64,000 bases of DNA, taken from Rummeliibacillus pycnus_A. GTDB taxonomy: Bacteria; Bacillota; Bacilli; Bacillales_A; Planococcaceae. Shown one piece after another: positions 1-8,399 of the stretch. Made by a program: the position numbers and the translations under genes. Numbering within the stretch: position 1 is the first letter of the stretch; each line of letters opens with the position of its first letter. The stretch lies in contig NZ_CP132291.1 in assembly GCF_044359855.1 (NCBI RefSeq), forward strand, positions 1,984,001 through 2,048,000, read 5' to 3'. The notes beneath the pieces are model-generated. The model worked only from the letters and a program-made list of their open reading frames with translations, had not been told where the DNA came from and searched no databases.

Positions 1-782
1 CACTACTTGGTTGTAAAATCGGTGTGATGAACCGTATTCCAGCTTCTTTCTATGTTTCTGTCGCATATAATTGTTGGGCTTACCGCAGAATGGCTGTAGA
101 TATTGATGCGACTACAGGTGAAATCAAAAATTGGCATTATCAAGAAGGCGAAAAAATTGCATTTGAAGATGCTGCTCAAAATGCAGATAAAGAAGATAAA
201 AAAGAAGTTATTGAACTTCGTGCACCAATTACAGAAGAACAAATTCGCTCTCTTCACGTAGGTGACGTAGTGAAAATCACTGGCCGTATGTACACTGGTC
301 GTGACGCAATTCATCATCATTTAATGAGCCATGATGCTCCTGTAGATCTAAACGGTCAAATTGTATATCACTGCGGACCTGTAATGGCAAAAGATGAAAA
401 TGATAACTGGACTGTTAAAGCAGCAGGTCCTACAACTTCCATTCGTGAAGAACCATATCAAGGCGATATTATGAAAAAATTCGGTATCCGTGCAGTTATG
501 GGAAAAGGCGGAATGGGACCAAAAACATTAAAAGCTCTTGAAGAACATGGTGGTGTCTACTTAAACGCAATCGGTGGTGCAGCGCAATATTATGCTGACT
601 GCATTAAATCAGTTGATGGAGTAGATTTAATGGAATTCGGTATTCCAGAAGCAATGTGGCACTTAGGTGTAGAAGACTTCACTGCCGTTGTTACGATGGA
701 TTCACACGGTAACTCATTACACGCTGATGTTCAAAAATCTTCACTAGAAAAATTAGCAGAACACGCTGATCGCGTATTTTAA
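1..782 (+). CDS. fumA: Class I fumarate hydratase, C-terminal part (5' end outside window)
   Basis: The reading frame is already open at the left edge, so this is the 3' part of a longer gene. Residues visible match the C-terminal part of the single-chain iron-sulfur (class I) fumarases, which interconvert fumarate and L-malate in the TCA cycle. Supporting segments are GRMYTGRDAIHHHLM, the VYHCGPVM block and GKGGMGPKTL, in the order seen in the beta-type domain. Full-length relatives have about 500 residues, so roughly half is missing. The ATG near position 27 is internal, because homology continues upstream of it. A hairpin terminator follows 11 bases after the stop. Identification of the family is firm; fumarate rather than another hydroxy-acid substrate is the usual assignment for this single-chain form. 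Confidence 0.88.
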   Translation, partial: LLGCKIGVMNRIPASFYVSVAYNCWAYRRMAVDIDATTGEIKNWHYQEGEKIAFEDAAQNADKEDKKEVIELRAPITEEQIRSLHVGDVVKITGRMYTGRDAIHHHLMSHDAPVDLNGQIVYHCGPVMAKDENDNWTVKAAGPTTSIREEPYQGDIMKKFGIRAVMGKGGMGPKTLKALEEHGGVYLNAIGGAAQYYADCIKSVDGVDLMEFGIPEAMWHLGVEDFTAVVTMDSHGNSLHADVQKSSLEKLAEHADRVF

Positions 783-792
783 TAAAACCCTG

Positions 793-828
793 AACCTCTC
801 TAAAAGAAATTTTGGAGAGGTTTTTTCT
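793..828 (+). terminator. Rho-independent terminator after fumarase gene
   Basis: An 8-bp perfect stem (AACCTCTC / GAGAGGTT) with a 14-base loop is followed by a run of T. It lies 11 bases after the fumarase stop codon. Confidence 0.85.
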
Positions 829-933
829 TTAACCTTTTTTCACACTCCCCTTCTCTTTTCAATAAGATGCCATAAATCCATTTAAAATAAATTAAAACAT
901 TAATATCGCACTTTTCACCCTCCAAACCATATG

Positions 934-948
934 TTATAATAATTCTAA
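934..948. promoter_or_regulatory. PerR-box-like inverted repeat upstream of metal ATPase
   Basis: TTATAATAATTCTAA agrees with the 7-1-7 PerR consensus TTATAATNATTATAA at 13 of 14 defined positions. It sits about 100 bases before the P1B-4 ATPase start. PerR control of this ATPase type is known in Bacillus subtilis, so sequence and context agree. No binding evidence is available here. Confidence 0.6.
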
Positions 949-1023
949 ATTAAAAATGACTCCAAAATCATTTTTTAATTAAAGAAAGTTGTAGAAAACA
1001 CCTATATATAAGGGTTTTGATAT

Positions 1024-1038
1024 TGATTTTCATTATCA
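1024..1038. promoter_or_regulatory. Fur-box-like inverted repeat at the ribosome binding site of the metal ATPase
   Basis: TGATTTTCATTATCA matches the 7-1-7 Fur consensus TGATAATNATTATCA at 12 of 14 positions. Its right edge touches the AGGAGGG ribosome binding site of the downstream gene, so a bound repressor would block early transcription or lie over the translation start. Confidence 0.45.
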
Positions 1039-1051
1039 GGAGGGATTATAG

Positions 1052-2953
1052 ATGGAATTAGTAAAAGAGAATAGTTATCATCTAATTGAGAAAACTAAGG
1101 AGCACTCAGAACTTATAGCAGCGCTATTTTCTGGTGTTTTAATCTTAATTGCATGGTTACTAGGTAAAAATGATGAAACTACCGCTTCAATTATCTTCTA
1201 TTTATTAGCATTCATTATTGGTGGGTTTGCAAAAGCTAAAGAAGGCGTTGAAGAAACAATTGCCAATAAAGAACTAAATGTTGAGTTTTTAATGATATTA
1301 GCAGCTATTGGTTCTGCTATCATCGGTTACTGGACTGAAGGCGCTATTCTTATCTTTATATTTGCAGTTAGTGGCGCATTAGAAACTTATGCGATGAATA
1401 AAAGCCATAAGGAAATCTCAGCTTTAATGGATTTACAACCAGAGGAAGCATGGCTAGTAAAAGAAAATGGTGAAATCGAACGTGTGGCTGTTAGCTCACT
1501 CCAATTGGGAGATCACTTACTAATCAAACCTGGTGAAAGAGTACCAACAGATGGTGTTATTATAGAGGGTGCTACCTCAATCGATGAAGCCGCTATTACT
1601 GGTGAATCGATCCCTGTTACAAAATTAGTTGGTGCAGATGTATTTGCAGGCACTGTCAATATGACAGGTGCTGTTACAATGGAAATGACTAAACCAAACT
1701 CTGAATCATTATTCCAAAAGATTATTGATCTTGTTCAATCTGCCCAAAGCGAAAAATCCCCTTCACAACAATTTATCGAACGTTTTGAAGGTACGTATGT
1801 AAAATGTGTTTTAGCTGTAGTTGCTCTTATGATGTTTGTCCCTCACTTCCTTCTTGATTGGAGCTGGACAACAACATTCTATCGTGCAATGGTCTTATTA
1901 GTTGTAGCTTCACCTTGTGCGCTTGTTGCTTCTATAATGCCTGCTACATTATCAGCAATTTCAAACGGAGCACGTAACGGTGTCTTATTTAAAGGTGGTT
2001 TACACATTGAAAATTTAAGTGTATTAAAAGCAATCGCTTTTGATAAAACAGGTACACTTACAAAAGGTAAACCAGTTGTTACTGACTTTATCGTACGTGA
2101 AGCTGAAGATGAACAACAAATGCTATCAATTATTGCTGGAATTGAAGCAAAATCAAACCATCCTCTTGCCCAAGCAATTACTTCTTACGCTAAAGTACGT
2201 GGTCTTGATTCATTCGATCAAGCACAAATTGAAGATGTACCTGGTTGGGGTTTAAAAGCAACTGTGAACGGTAATGCATACAAAGTTGGTAAATCCGAGT
2301 TTGTAGGGAGAGATGATGCTTTTGCTTTCGCTGAAGGAATTGCCCCTAAACTTGCTGAAGAAGGTAAAACAGTAGTCTTTTTAGCAGATAATGATGGCAT
2401 TGTTGCTCTTGCTGCCATGAAAGATACGGTACGTGAAGAATCCAAAAAAGCTATCGCTCTATTGAAAAGTTTAGGAATTCATACTGTTATGTTGACAGGT
2501 GATAATGAAAAAACTGCAAAGGTAATCGCAAAAGAAGCTGGTGTTGATGCTTATATTGCTGAATGCCTACCTGAAACAAAAGTTAATCATATTAAAGATT
2601 TAATGAAAACATACAATAATGTCGGAATGGTAGGCGACGGTATCAATGATGCACCAGCCCTAGCTACATCAACAACAGGTATTGCTATGGGAGAAGGTAC
2701 TGACGTTGCACTCGAAACAGCAGATGTTGTTTTAATGAAAAACGACCTTTCTAAAATTGCTTATGCTGTAAAACTTTCACGCAAAATGCAAACAATCGTA
2801 AAACAAAATATCATATTCTCAATTTCTGTGATTGTTTTGCTTATCATTTCCAACTTCTTACAAGCAGTAGATTTACCACTTGGTGTTGTCGGACATGAAG
2901 GCAGTACGATTTTAGTTATTTTAAACAGTATAAGATTGTTAAAGAAGATTTAA
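1052..2953 (+). CDS. pfeT: P1B-4-type metal-transporting ATPase, probable ferrous iron exporter (PfeT/ZosA/FrvA type)
   Basis: A 633-residue P-type ATPase of the cytoplasmic membrane. It shows the phosphorylation loop DKTGTLTKGKP (Asp near residue 331), the TGES actuator motif, MVGDGINDAPAL, and the metal-site signature SPCALV near residues 287-292. The C-terminal HEGST near residue 615, together with SPC and the absence of an N-terminal CxxC metal-binding domain, defines subgroup P1B-4. In Bacillus subtilis (PfeT, formerly YkvW/ZosA) and Listeria (FrvA) this subgroup exports Fe(II) and is peroxide- or iron-regulated. PerR- and Fur-like boxes lie upstream, which fits iron efflux. The start follows a strong AGGAGGG site. 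Zinc or cobalt as substrate cannot be excluded from sequence. Confidence 0.85.
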   Translation: MELVKENSYHLIEKTKEHSELIAALFSGVLILIAWLLGKNDETTASIIFYLLAFIIGGFAKAKEGVEETIANKELNVEFLMILAAIGSAIIGYWTEGAILIFIFAVSGALETYAMNKSHKEISALMDLQPEEAWLVKENGEIERVAVSSLQLGDHLLIKPGERVPTDGVIIEGATSIDEAAITGESIPVTKLVGADVFAGTVNMTGAVTMEMTKPNSESLFQKIIDLVQSAQSEKSPSQQFIERFEGTYVKCVLAVVALMMFVPHFLLDWSWTTTFYRAMVLLVVASPCALVASIMPATLSAISNGARNGVLFKGGLHIENLSVLKAIAFDKTGTLTKGKPVVTDFIVREAEDEQQMLSIIAGIEAKSNHPLAQAITSYAKVRGLDSFDQAQIEDVPGWGLKATVNGNAYKVGKSEFVGRDDAFAFAEGIAPKLAEEGKTVVFLADNDGIVALAAMKDTVREESKKAIALLKSLGIHTVMLTGDNEKTAKVIAKEAGVDAYIAECLPETKVNHIKDLMKTYNNVGMVGDGINDAPALATSTTGIAMGEGTDVALETADVVLMKNDLSKIAYAVKLSRKMQTIVKQNIIFSISVIVLLIISNFLQAVDLPLGVVGHEGSTILVILNSIRLLKKI

Positions 2954-3013
2954 TTCTTCAAATATGAACGTCTATTGATGAGCAAGATCAATAATCAAAT
3001 TAAACAGAGCCTT

Positions 3014-3050
3014 ACAAAAAAGACTTCTCGCAAATTGAGAAGTCTTTTTA
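3014..3050. terminator. Bidirectional terminator between convergent ATPase and YihY genes
   Basis: A long A-rich/T-rich hairpin (AAAAAGACTTCTC ... GAGAAGTCTTTTT) lies between the two stop codons and carries U-tracts on both strands. Confidence 0.85.
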
Positions 3051-4049
3051 TCTATTTTTTTTCTTCTTTTCTAATAGTTCTCTTCGCTGTTGCATAATGG
3101 CGTTCAGTTGACCACCCACCATTAATATTATTCCTGTCACATATAGCCATAACATGAGAATGATAATCCCACCTATACTACCATATGTAGCTGAGTAATT
3201 TGCAAAATTATTTATATAATAAGAAAAGACATATGATACGAAAAGCCATGCGAACGTAGAAAATAATGCTCCTATTATCACACTTCTTAAATACAACTTT
3301 ATATTCGGCATAATCCAATACATCAATGTCAGAACAATAAAGATTACTATAGGAGGCAAGATCAATCGGAACTTATTCCATACTACTAAAAAGTCTGCCT
3401 CGAATCCAAACACTGAAAATAAAAATAGACCAATTTGTTTCCCGAATACGGGAAGGACAAGCGCTACTACAATTAATACAATTAACATTAAAGTAAACAC
3501 AATAGACATAAATCTGGCAATTATAAAAGGTCTTGTTTCAACTTGGTTATAAGAACGATTCAATGATTTCGCCAAAGCATTTACGCCATTGGATGCGGAC
3601 CAAATCGTACCAATCACCCCAATTGATAACAGCCCCCCATTACGATTTCCAAGTACCTCTGCAAGCGTTCCTTCAATCATTGTGTACACTTGTCTCGGCA
3701 GAACTTTCTCTATAATTTTATAAATTAGATCTGTAGGAAGATCTAAAAAAGGTAATAATGTCATTAAGAAGATTAACAAAGGAAATAATGATAACAAAAA
3801 GAAATATGCTAATTGTGCGCCAAAACCAGTAATATCCGCATCTATCAATCGTTGAAAAAATGCCAATATAAACCCCTTTGTCCTCGTGACATCATATTCC
3901 TGATTTAGCTTATCCTTTTTTCCTACATGCATAAGTTTCATCTTATTAAAGATTTCAGAAGATTGATTTCCTCTATTAGTTGACATCGTTTTGGAGTTTC
4001 TAGAAAGCTTATATCTATAATGCTTTTTACGTTTTCTATGTTTCTCCAT
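3048..4049 (-). CDS. YihY/BrkB family integral membrane protein (YfkH-like)
   Basis: A 333-residue protein with a basic N-terminal tail of about 60 residues followed by six or so hydrophobic segments. The family signature is recognisable: GAQLAYFFLLSLFPLLIF in the first membrane segment, then GLLSIGVIGTIWSAS and ALAKSLNRSYN. The family was once called 'ribonuclease BN', but that activity was a misassignment; its function is unknown and transport has been suggested. A good ribosome site (AAAGGGGGG) 8-9 bases before the ATG supports the long N-terminus. It follows the YtxH-like gene by 27 bases, matching the yfkI-yfkH order of Bacillus subtilis. Confidence 0.85.
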   Translation of the reverse strand: MEKHRKRKKHYRYKLSRNSKTMSTNRGNQSSEIFNKMKLMHVGKKDKLNQEYDVTRTKGFILAFFQRLIDADITGFGAQLAYFFLLSLFPLLIFLMTLLPFLDLPTDLIYKIIEKVLPRQVYTMIEGTLAEVLGNRNGGLLSIGVIGTIWSASNGVNALAKSLNRSYNQVETRPFIIARFMSIVFTLMLIVLIVVALVLPVFGKQIGLFLFSVFGFEADFLVVWNKFRLILPPIVIFIVLTLMYWIMPNIKLYLRSVIIGALFSTFAWLFVSYVFSYYINNFANYSATYGSIGGIIILMLWLYVTGIILMVGGQLNAIMQQRRELLEKKKKNR

Positions 4050-4076
4050 AAGGGATCCCCCCTTTGTATGAGTAAC

Positions 4077-4439
4077 TTATAGATGGATAACTGATTCAGA
4101 AGCGGGAGTGTTTTTTTCTTTTTCAATCCCAGCAGCGAATACCTCTTTTGTCTCGATAACTATATCTTTAACTTGTGGAGTAAGTTCTTGAATTTCGTTT
4201 ATTTTTTCCAAATAAAAATCTTTGTCATGCATAAAAGTTTTATACATAGATTGGGCTCTGCTTGTTGTAGACTGGATTTTATCAATTAATTCTTCAGGAT
4301 TATATGCAAAATACTGCACATCAATTACAAAATGCTTAACCTTTTTCGTTGTAGTTTCACGAGTACTTCTATCCAACATACTTAACGCTGCTCCCGCAAC
4401 TGCTCCTAATGCAATACCTTTAACTAATTTGTTAGACAT
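4077..4439 (-). CDS. YtxH-like small membrane-anchored stress protein (YfkI-like)
   Basis: A 120-residue protein beginning with a glycine/alanine-rich hydrophobic stretch (KGIALGAVAGAALSML) and continuing as a charged helical tail. That architecture is typical of the YtxH group of general stress proteins, whose biochemical role is not known. Translation starts behind a strong GGAGGAGG site. It is the first gene of a two-gene unit with the YihY-family gene. Assignment rests on architecture and neighbourhood more than on a diagnostic motif. Confidence 0.6.
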   Translation of the reverse strand: MSNKLVKGIALGAVAGAALSMLDRSTRETTTKKVKHFVIDVQYFAYNPEELIDKIQSTTSRAQSMYKTFMHDKDFYLEKINEIQELTPQVKDIVIETKEVFAAGIEKEKNTPASESVIHL

Positions 4440-4615
4440 ATTTATCCTCCTCCAAACATCTATATATATTATTATACCCCACTACTTTACATGTAAAACA
4501 GTTTCATTATGATATACTACTCTTTAAAATTTTTAGCAAATGGGAATTGACATTCATAAGCCATCGTGAAATGATACTGTAGTAAAAGAATGGAATAAAG
4601 GTAGGAGGAATCCCT

Positions 4616-4840
4616 TTGAATCTTACACAACCATCTACAGAGAATGTAACTTTCATGATCGAAGGAATTAAAGATAAACTTCGTATGGTTAATGCAGATG
4701 CGATGAAACCAGAACATTTTAATACAGATAGCTACGAAGATTTAGTTTTCTTGTATGAAATGGTAATGAAACGCGAAGCTTTTAGTCCAAGTGAAATGCA
4801 AGCGATTGTAGCTGAACTTGGTTCTTTACGTAAAGATTAA
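4616..4840 (+). CDS. DUF1128 family protein (YfkK-like)
   Basis: A 74-residue soluble protein matching the DUF1128/UPF0435 family; the segment YEDLVFLYEMVMKR and the ending ELGSLRKD are characteristic. Function is unknown. The start is TTG, chosen because GTAGGAGG lies 7 bases upstream and no in-frame ATG precedes the conserved region. In Bacillus subtilis yfkK neighbours yfkJ-yfkI-yfkH; here yfkI- and yfkH-like genes lie just upstream on the other strand but the yfkJ tyrosine phosphatase is absent from this position. Confidence 0.8.
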   Translation: MNLTQPSTENVTFMIEGIKDKLRMVNADAMKPEHFNTDSYEDLVFLYEMVMKREAFSPSEMQAIVAELGSLRKD

Positions 4841-4844
4841 TAGC

Positions 4845-4975
4845 GGAACACGCTCTTTCAGCTTTGTGGTCAGATGTTCTTTACGCGAAGAAGCACTTTT
4901 TGCCTCACAACGGAAAGGTTATCTGGCTCGAAAAGCTAGCGCGTGGAGCTGGATAGTTTAAATCTGAACGCTATC
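4845..4975. repeat. Compositionally distinct intergenic element, possible interspersed repeat
   Basis: Between the convergent yfkK-like and motB genes lies about 130 bases that are visibly richer in G and C than the surroundings and contain no ORF. It holds an imperfect inverted repeat, TTATCTGGCTC ... GAGCTGGATAG, around AGCTAGCGCG. I recall similar blocks recurring in Planococcaceae genomes, but no second copy is in this window, so its repeat status is inference. Confidence 0.35.
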
Positions 4976-5005
4976 GTTTCAAGTGAAATGCATAAATAAG
5001 CATAT

Positions 5006-5038
5006 AAAAAGGTATATCTCTCTAGATATACCTTTTTA
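5006..5038. terminator. Bidirectional terminator between yfkK-like gene and motB
   Basis: The perfect hairpin AAAAAGGTATATCT ... AGATATACCTTTTT has U-tracts in both directions and lies a few bases from the motB stop codon. Confidence 0.85.
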
Positions 5039-5041
5039 TTA

Positions 5042-5881
5042 TTATTTTGTTGTTGTCTTTTCTTTATTATCTGTTTTGTTTAATGCATCCGCCTGGTTAG
5101 AAGGACTTGTTGGTGTACCGTCTTTTTTCACTAATGGTTGAATTAGTACTTCTACTCGACGGTTCTTTGCACGTCCTTCATCTGTATTATTTGAGGCAAT
5201 TGGTTTATTTTCTCCATAACCTTTTGCACTAAAATAAGCTGAATCTAATTTTGGATTATTATCTACGATTAGTTTCAAGAAATTTACCGCTCGCATTACA
5301 CTTAGCTCCCAGTTAGATGCAAACTCACCATTGCGCTCTGGAACATTATCTGTGTACCCTGTGATCACTACATTTCTTTTAGGATCAAATACTAGAAGTT
5401 TTGACAATTCCTTTGCTGTAGCCTTGTGTTCTTCTTTCACATCTGCTTTACCAGGATCGAATAACACACTATCTCGAATAGTAACAAGAAGACCCTCATC
5501 AGTTAACTTTGTTTCAAATTGTTTTTCCAACTCGTTTACAGCTATAAAATCGTCGACTTTCCCTTTAATTTTCGAAAGTGATTTTTGATCCTCTAAATAG
5601 GCTGAGTTTTTGCTATTTGATATACTTTTTGGGTCTGTTGGATCTACTGGGGAAGGATATTCCATTACCCCACTACCTCCATCAAACATAGCATTAAACG
5701 CTGCAGATAATTGACTTAACTTTTGAGCATCTACTGAGCTAGATGCAAATAATACAATAAATAATGCCAATAATAGTGTAAGAAGGTCGGAATAGGGAAG
5801 CAACCATGCCTCTGACATTTCTTCATCATGTTTTTTTCTTCTTTTAGTCTTCTTTGCCAAGGCCGCTCGCCCCGCTTTCAT
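5042..5881 (-). CDS. motB: Flagellar motor stator protein MotB (OmpA-type peptidoglycan-binding)
   Basis: A 279-residue stator subunit. A basic N-terminus is followed by one membrane helix starting with LLPYSDLLTLLLALFIV; Asp32 in PYSD is the ion-carrying residue of MotB/MotS/PomB. The C-terminal half is an OmpA-like peptidoglycan-binding domain (GYTDNVPERNGEFASNWELS; GYGENKPIASN; NRRVEVLI). With MotA it forms the membrane ion channel that powers flagellar rotation. It overlaps the end of motA by 38 bases, so the two are translationally coupled. Proton versus sodium coupling cannot be decided by eye. Confidence 0.92.
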   Translation of the reverse strand: MKAGRAALAKKTKRRKKHDEEMSEAWLLPYSDLLTLLLALFIVLFASSSVDAQKLSQLSAAFNAMFDGGSGVMEYPSPVDPTDPKSISNSKNSAYLEDQKSLSKIKGKVDDFIAVNELEKQFETKLTDEGLLVTIRDSVLFDPGKADVKEEHKATAKELSKLLVFDPKRNVVITGYTDNVPERNGEFASNWELSVMRAVNFLKLIVDNNPKLDSAYFSAKGYGENKPIASNNTDEGRAKNRRVEVLIQPLVKKDGTPTSPSNQADALNKTDNKEKTTTK

Positions 5882-6647
5882 CCATAATTTGTTGGCGTTC
5901 TTCTTTTGTTAAGTATGAAGCAAGTTTTTGTTCAATTACGCGAGGAGCCTCCCCTTCTAAAACTGAAAGAATCCCTTCAATCATCATCATTTTTTGACGC
6001 GCTTCAATACTAGATTTACGTCTAAGCTTATTAGCAAACGGATGCCATAAAACGTAACCTGTAAAAATCCCTAGCAATGTTGCAATAAAGGCTGCAGAAA
6101 TGGCGTGCGCTAATTTGTCTATGTCACTCATATCTTTCAGCGCTGCAATTAAACCAACAACTGCCCCCAGGACACCTAATGTTGGAGCATATGTACCTGC
6201 TTGAGAGAAAATCTGTGCACCACTTGTATGACGATCTTCCAACGCTTCCACTTCTTCAGTTAATACATCGCGAATATAATCGGCATTTTGACCATCAATG
6301 GCTAAAGTTAAACCATTTTTTAAGAAAGGATCATCAATTTCAGAAACTTTACCTTCTAAAGCTAGTAATCCTTCACGACGTGCTAAATCAGCCCATCCAG
6401 AAAACATTTTGATGATTTCTACATCACTCACTAGCTTTTGCTCCGTGAATATGATTTTGAATAGTTTTGGTATTCTTTTCAATTCACTCTTAGGAAACCC
6501 AATTGTTATTGTTGCCATTGTCCCTAAGATAATAATTAAGATTGCTGCTGGGTTAAGCAACGCATCTGGAGTCACACCTTTAAAGTACATACCCACAACT
6601 ACTGCTACGACGCCCATTATTAGACCCACAACTGATGATAAATCCAT
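5844..6647 (-). CDS. motA: Flagellar motor stator protein MotA
   Basis: A 267-residue membrane protein with four hydrophobic segments, starting MDLSSVVGLIMG. The stator signature is clear in TYAPTLGVLGAVVGLI and AFIATLLGIFTGYVLWHPFA. MotA pairs with MotB to convert ion flow into torque on the rotor. The start was set at 6647 because GGAGGT lies directly upstream; an upstream in-frame ATG would add 42 residues unlike any MotA. A sigma-D-like promoter precedes it. The operon continues into motB. Confidence 0.92.
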   Translation of the reverse strand: MDLSSVVGLIMGVVAVVVGMYFKGVTPDALLNPAAILIIILGTMATITIGFPKSELKRIPKLFKIIFTEQKLVSDVEIIKMFSGWADLARREGLLALEGKVSEIDDPFLKNGLTLAIDGQNADYIRDVLTEEVEALEDRHTSGAQIFSQAGTYAPTLGVLGAVVGLIAALKDMSDIDKLAHAISAAFIATLLGIFTGYVLWHPFANKLRRKSSIEARQKMMMIEGILSVLEGEAPRVIEQKLASYLTKEERQQIMDESGASGLGKED

Positions 6648-6680
6648 TTTAGTACCTCCAAAGTCGTCATTCTTGTTATT

Positions 6681-6706
6681 ATTTCGGTTATTTTTTCCCA
6701 ATGTTA
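6681..6706 (-). promoter_or_regulatory. Candidate sigma-D (flagellar) promoter for motAB
   Basis: On the minus strand TAAC, 15 bases, then CCGAAAT resembles the sigma-D/FliA consensus TAAA-N15-CCGATAT (3 of 4 and 6 of 7). Predicted transcription would begin about 27 bases before the motA ATG. In Bacillus, motility genes are commonly sigma-D-dependent. Confidence 0.45.
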
Positions 6707-6842
6707 ATATTCTACTTTGAACAATAGCTGATATTTGACGAAAATCTGTAAAAAAAGTAGAAATGTATATCAATTTGTCATATTTGCTTAATTTTTTGAA
6801 ATTGCTACAATTATCTTAGTATTCAAAAGGGGGCATTTTTTA

Positions 6843-8075
6843 ATGAAAACATTTCAAGAAAAGTTAAATAGTTACGCTGAATTAGTCGTTAAAGTAGGTG
6901 TGAATATCCAACCTGACCAATACTTATTTATCCAAGCTACTGTGGATAATGTAGAATTCGTTCGTCTTGTTACTAAAAGAGCGTATGAAGCTGGTGCAAG
7001 AGAAGTATTTGTACATTACTCTGATGATGTATTAAGTCGCATGCATTATGACTTTGCTCCAGAAGAGGCTTTTGAATTTTTCGCACCTTGGCATGCAGAA
7101 GAAAAAAATTGGCTAGCCGACCACGGAGCTGCATTTATAACGATTAAATCTCAAAGTCCAGATTTACTAAAAGGTGTTGATGCAAATCGTATCGCTAAAC
7201 AACAAAAGGCATCTGGAAAAGCTTTAAGTCTTTTCCGCCAAGCCACTCAGTCGAACAAAGTAAGTTGGACAGTTATTGGCGCTCCATCACCTGAATGGGC
7301 AGCAAAGGTCTATCCTCAACTTCCACAAGTAGAACAAGTACCCGCTTTATGGGAAGCCATCTTTAAAACTGTACGTGCAGACATAGATGAACCATTAAAG
7401 GCATGGGAAAAGCATCACAAAACATTGCATGAAAAAGTTCAATATTTAAATGATAAAAAATATCTCAAGCTTCACTACACAGCTCCAGGTACTGATTTAA
7501 CAATCGAATTGCCTAAAGGTCATATATGGAGTGGCGGTGGTAGTGTTAACCAATCTGGCAAAGCTTTTATGGCAAATATCCCTACGGAAGAAGTTTTCAC
7601 TGCCCCCTATAAAGAAGGTGTAAATGGCTATATATCTTGCACTAAACCACTAAGCTATGGTGGTAATATTATTGATCATTTTACAATTACCTTTGAAAAC
7701 GGACGAATCGTCAAAATCGAAGCACAAGAAGGCGAAGAAGTTTTAAAAAATCTCGTAGCTTCTGATGAAGGTGCTCATTATTTGGGAGAAGTTGCACTAG
7801 TACCACATCAATCTCCTATTTCAGCATCCGGTCTATTATTCTATAACACTTTATTTGATGAAAATGCATCCAACCATTTAGCAATCGGAAGTGCATACGC
7901 CTTCTGTATTGAAGATGGCACGAACATGACGCAAGAAGAATTATTAAATAAAGGTTTAAATCGTAGTATTACCCATGTAGATTTCATGGTAGGTTCTGGT
8001 GAAATGAATATCGACGGTATTACTGAAGATGGTAAAATTGAGGCTGTGTTCCGCAATGGTAACTGGGCATTTTAA
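6843..8075 (+). CDS. M29 family metallo-aminopeptidase (AmpS/AmpT/PepS type), copy 1
   Basis: A 410-residue cytoplasmic aminopeptidase of family M29, which removes N-terminal residues using two metal ions. Recognisable blocks are the N-terminal QEKLNSYAELVVKVGVN, the middle LHYTAPGTDLTIELP, and the C-terminal metal-binding stretch with TEEVFTAPYKEGVNGY, GEVALVPHQSPIS, NTLFDENASNHLAIG and HVDFMVGSGEMNIDG. The ATG follows AAAGGGGG. It stands alone, divergent from motAB. A second copy with the same layout lies at 15.6-16.9 kb on the opposite strand; the two are full-length and diverged, so neither is a recent duplicate. Confidence 0.88.
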   Translation: MKTFQEKLNSYAELVVKVGVNIQPDQYLFIQATVDNVEFVRLVTKRAYEAGAREVFVHYSDDVLSRMHYDFAPEEAFEFFAPWHAEEKNWLADHGAAFITIKSQSPDLLKGVDANRIAKQQKASGKALSLFRQATQSNKVSWTVIGAPSPEWAAKVYPQLPQVEQVPALWEAIFKTVRADIDEPLKAWEKHHKTLHEKVQYLNDKKYLKLHYTAPGTDLTIELPKGHIWSGGGSVNQSGKAFMANIPTEEVFTAPYKEGVNGYISCTKPLSYGGNIIDHFTITFENGRIVKIEAQEGEEVLKNLVASDEGAHYLGEVALVPHQSPISASGLLFYNTLFDENASNHLAIGSAYAFCIEDGTNMTQEELLNKGLNRSITHVDFMVGSGEMNIDGITEDGKIEAVFRNGNWAF

Positions 8076-8254
8076 CATCAATAAATGTTGCTATAAATAA
8101 CCATTTTCTTTTTCATAAAACGTGTTATGATGATAGTGTTCTATAATTCATATAAAGATTTTATAGAATTCATATTTTAGCCTTATTTAAAGTGCTAAAA
8201 TCATGTATACTATTAAATAACGAATATTTTTAATTTTAGGGAGGTTTATCGATA

Positions 8255-8395
8255 ATGGCTTCATTTATTGCCACAGTAGGTGGAATGTTTGGTTTACTCC
8301 TAGTATCAGGTGCATTATTAATTCATTATTTAAGAGTTGGTCTTGACTCTTCTACTTCTCATATCGTCGATCCAAAACCAAAAACTAAATTTTAA
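8255..8395 (+). CDS. Small single-span membrane protein, 46 residues
   Basis: ATG behind GGGAGG encodes 46 residues: a hydrophobic segment (ATVGGMFGLLLVSGALLIHY, about residues 6-25) and a polar tail ending KPKTKF. A strong terminator follows 4 bases after the stop, and the codon pattern and ribosome site look genuine. No family is recognised. It lies alone between the aminopeptidase gene and mreBH. Confidence 0.6.
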   Translation: MASFIATVGGMFGLLLVSGALLIHYLRVGLDSSTSHIVDPKPKTKF

Positions 8396-8399
8396 TATG

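Noticed and set aside
2218..2445. Minus-strand frame inside the ATPase gene
   Set aside because: No ribosome site; it is the mirror of a strongly conserved P-type ATPase coding sequence.
4222..4512. Plus-strand frame of 96 codons opposite the YtxH-like gene
   Set aside because: No ribosome site or protein family pattern; the opposite strand has a good start and family match.
6298..6720. Plus-strand frame of 140 codons opposite motA
   Set aside because: Antisense to well-conserved MotA; no family match.
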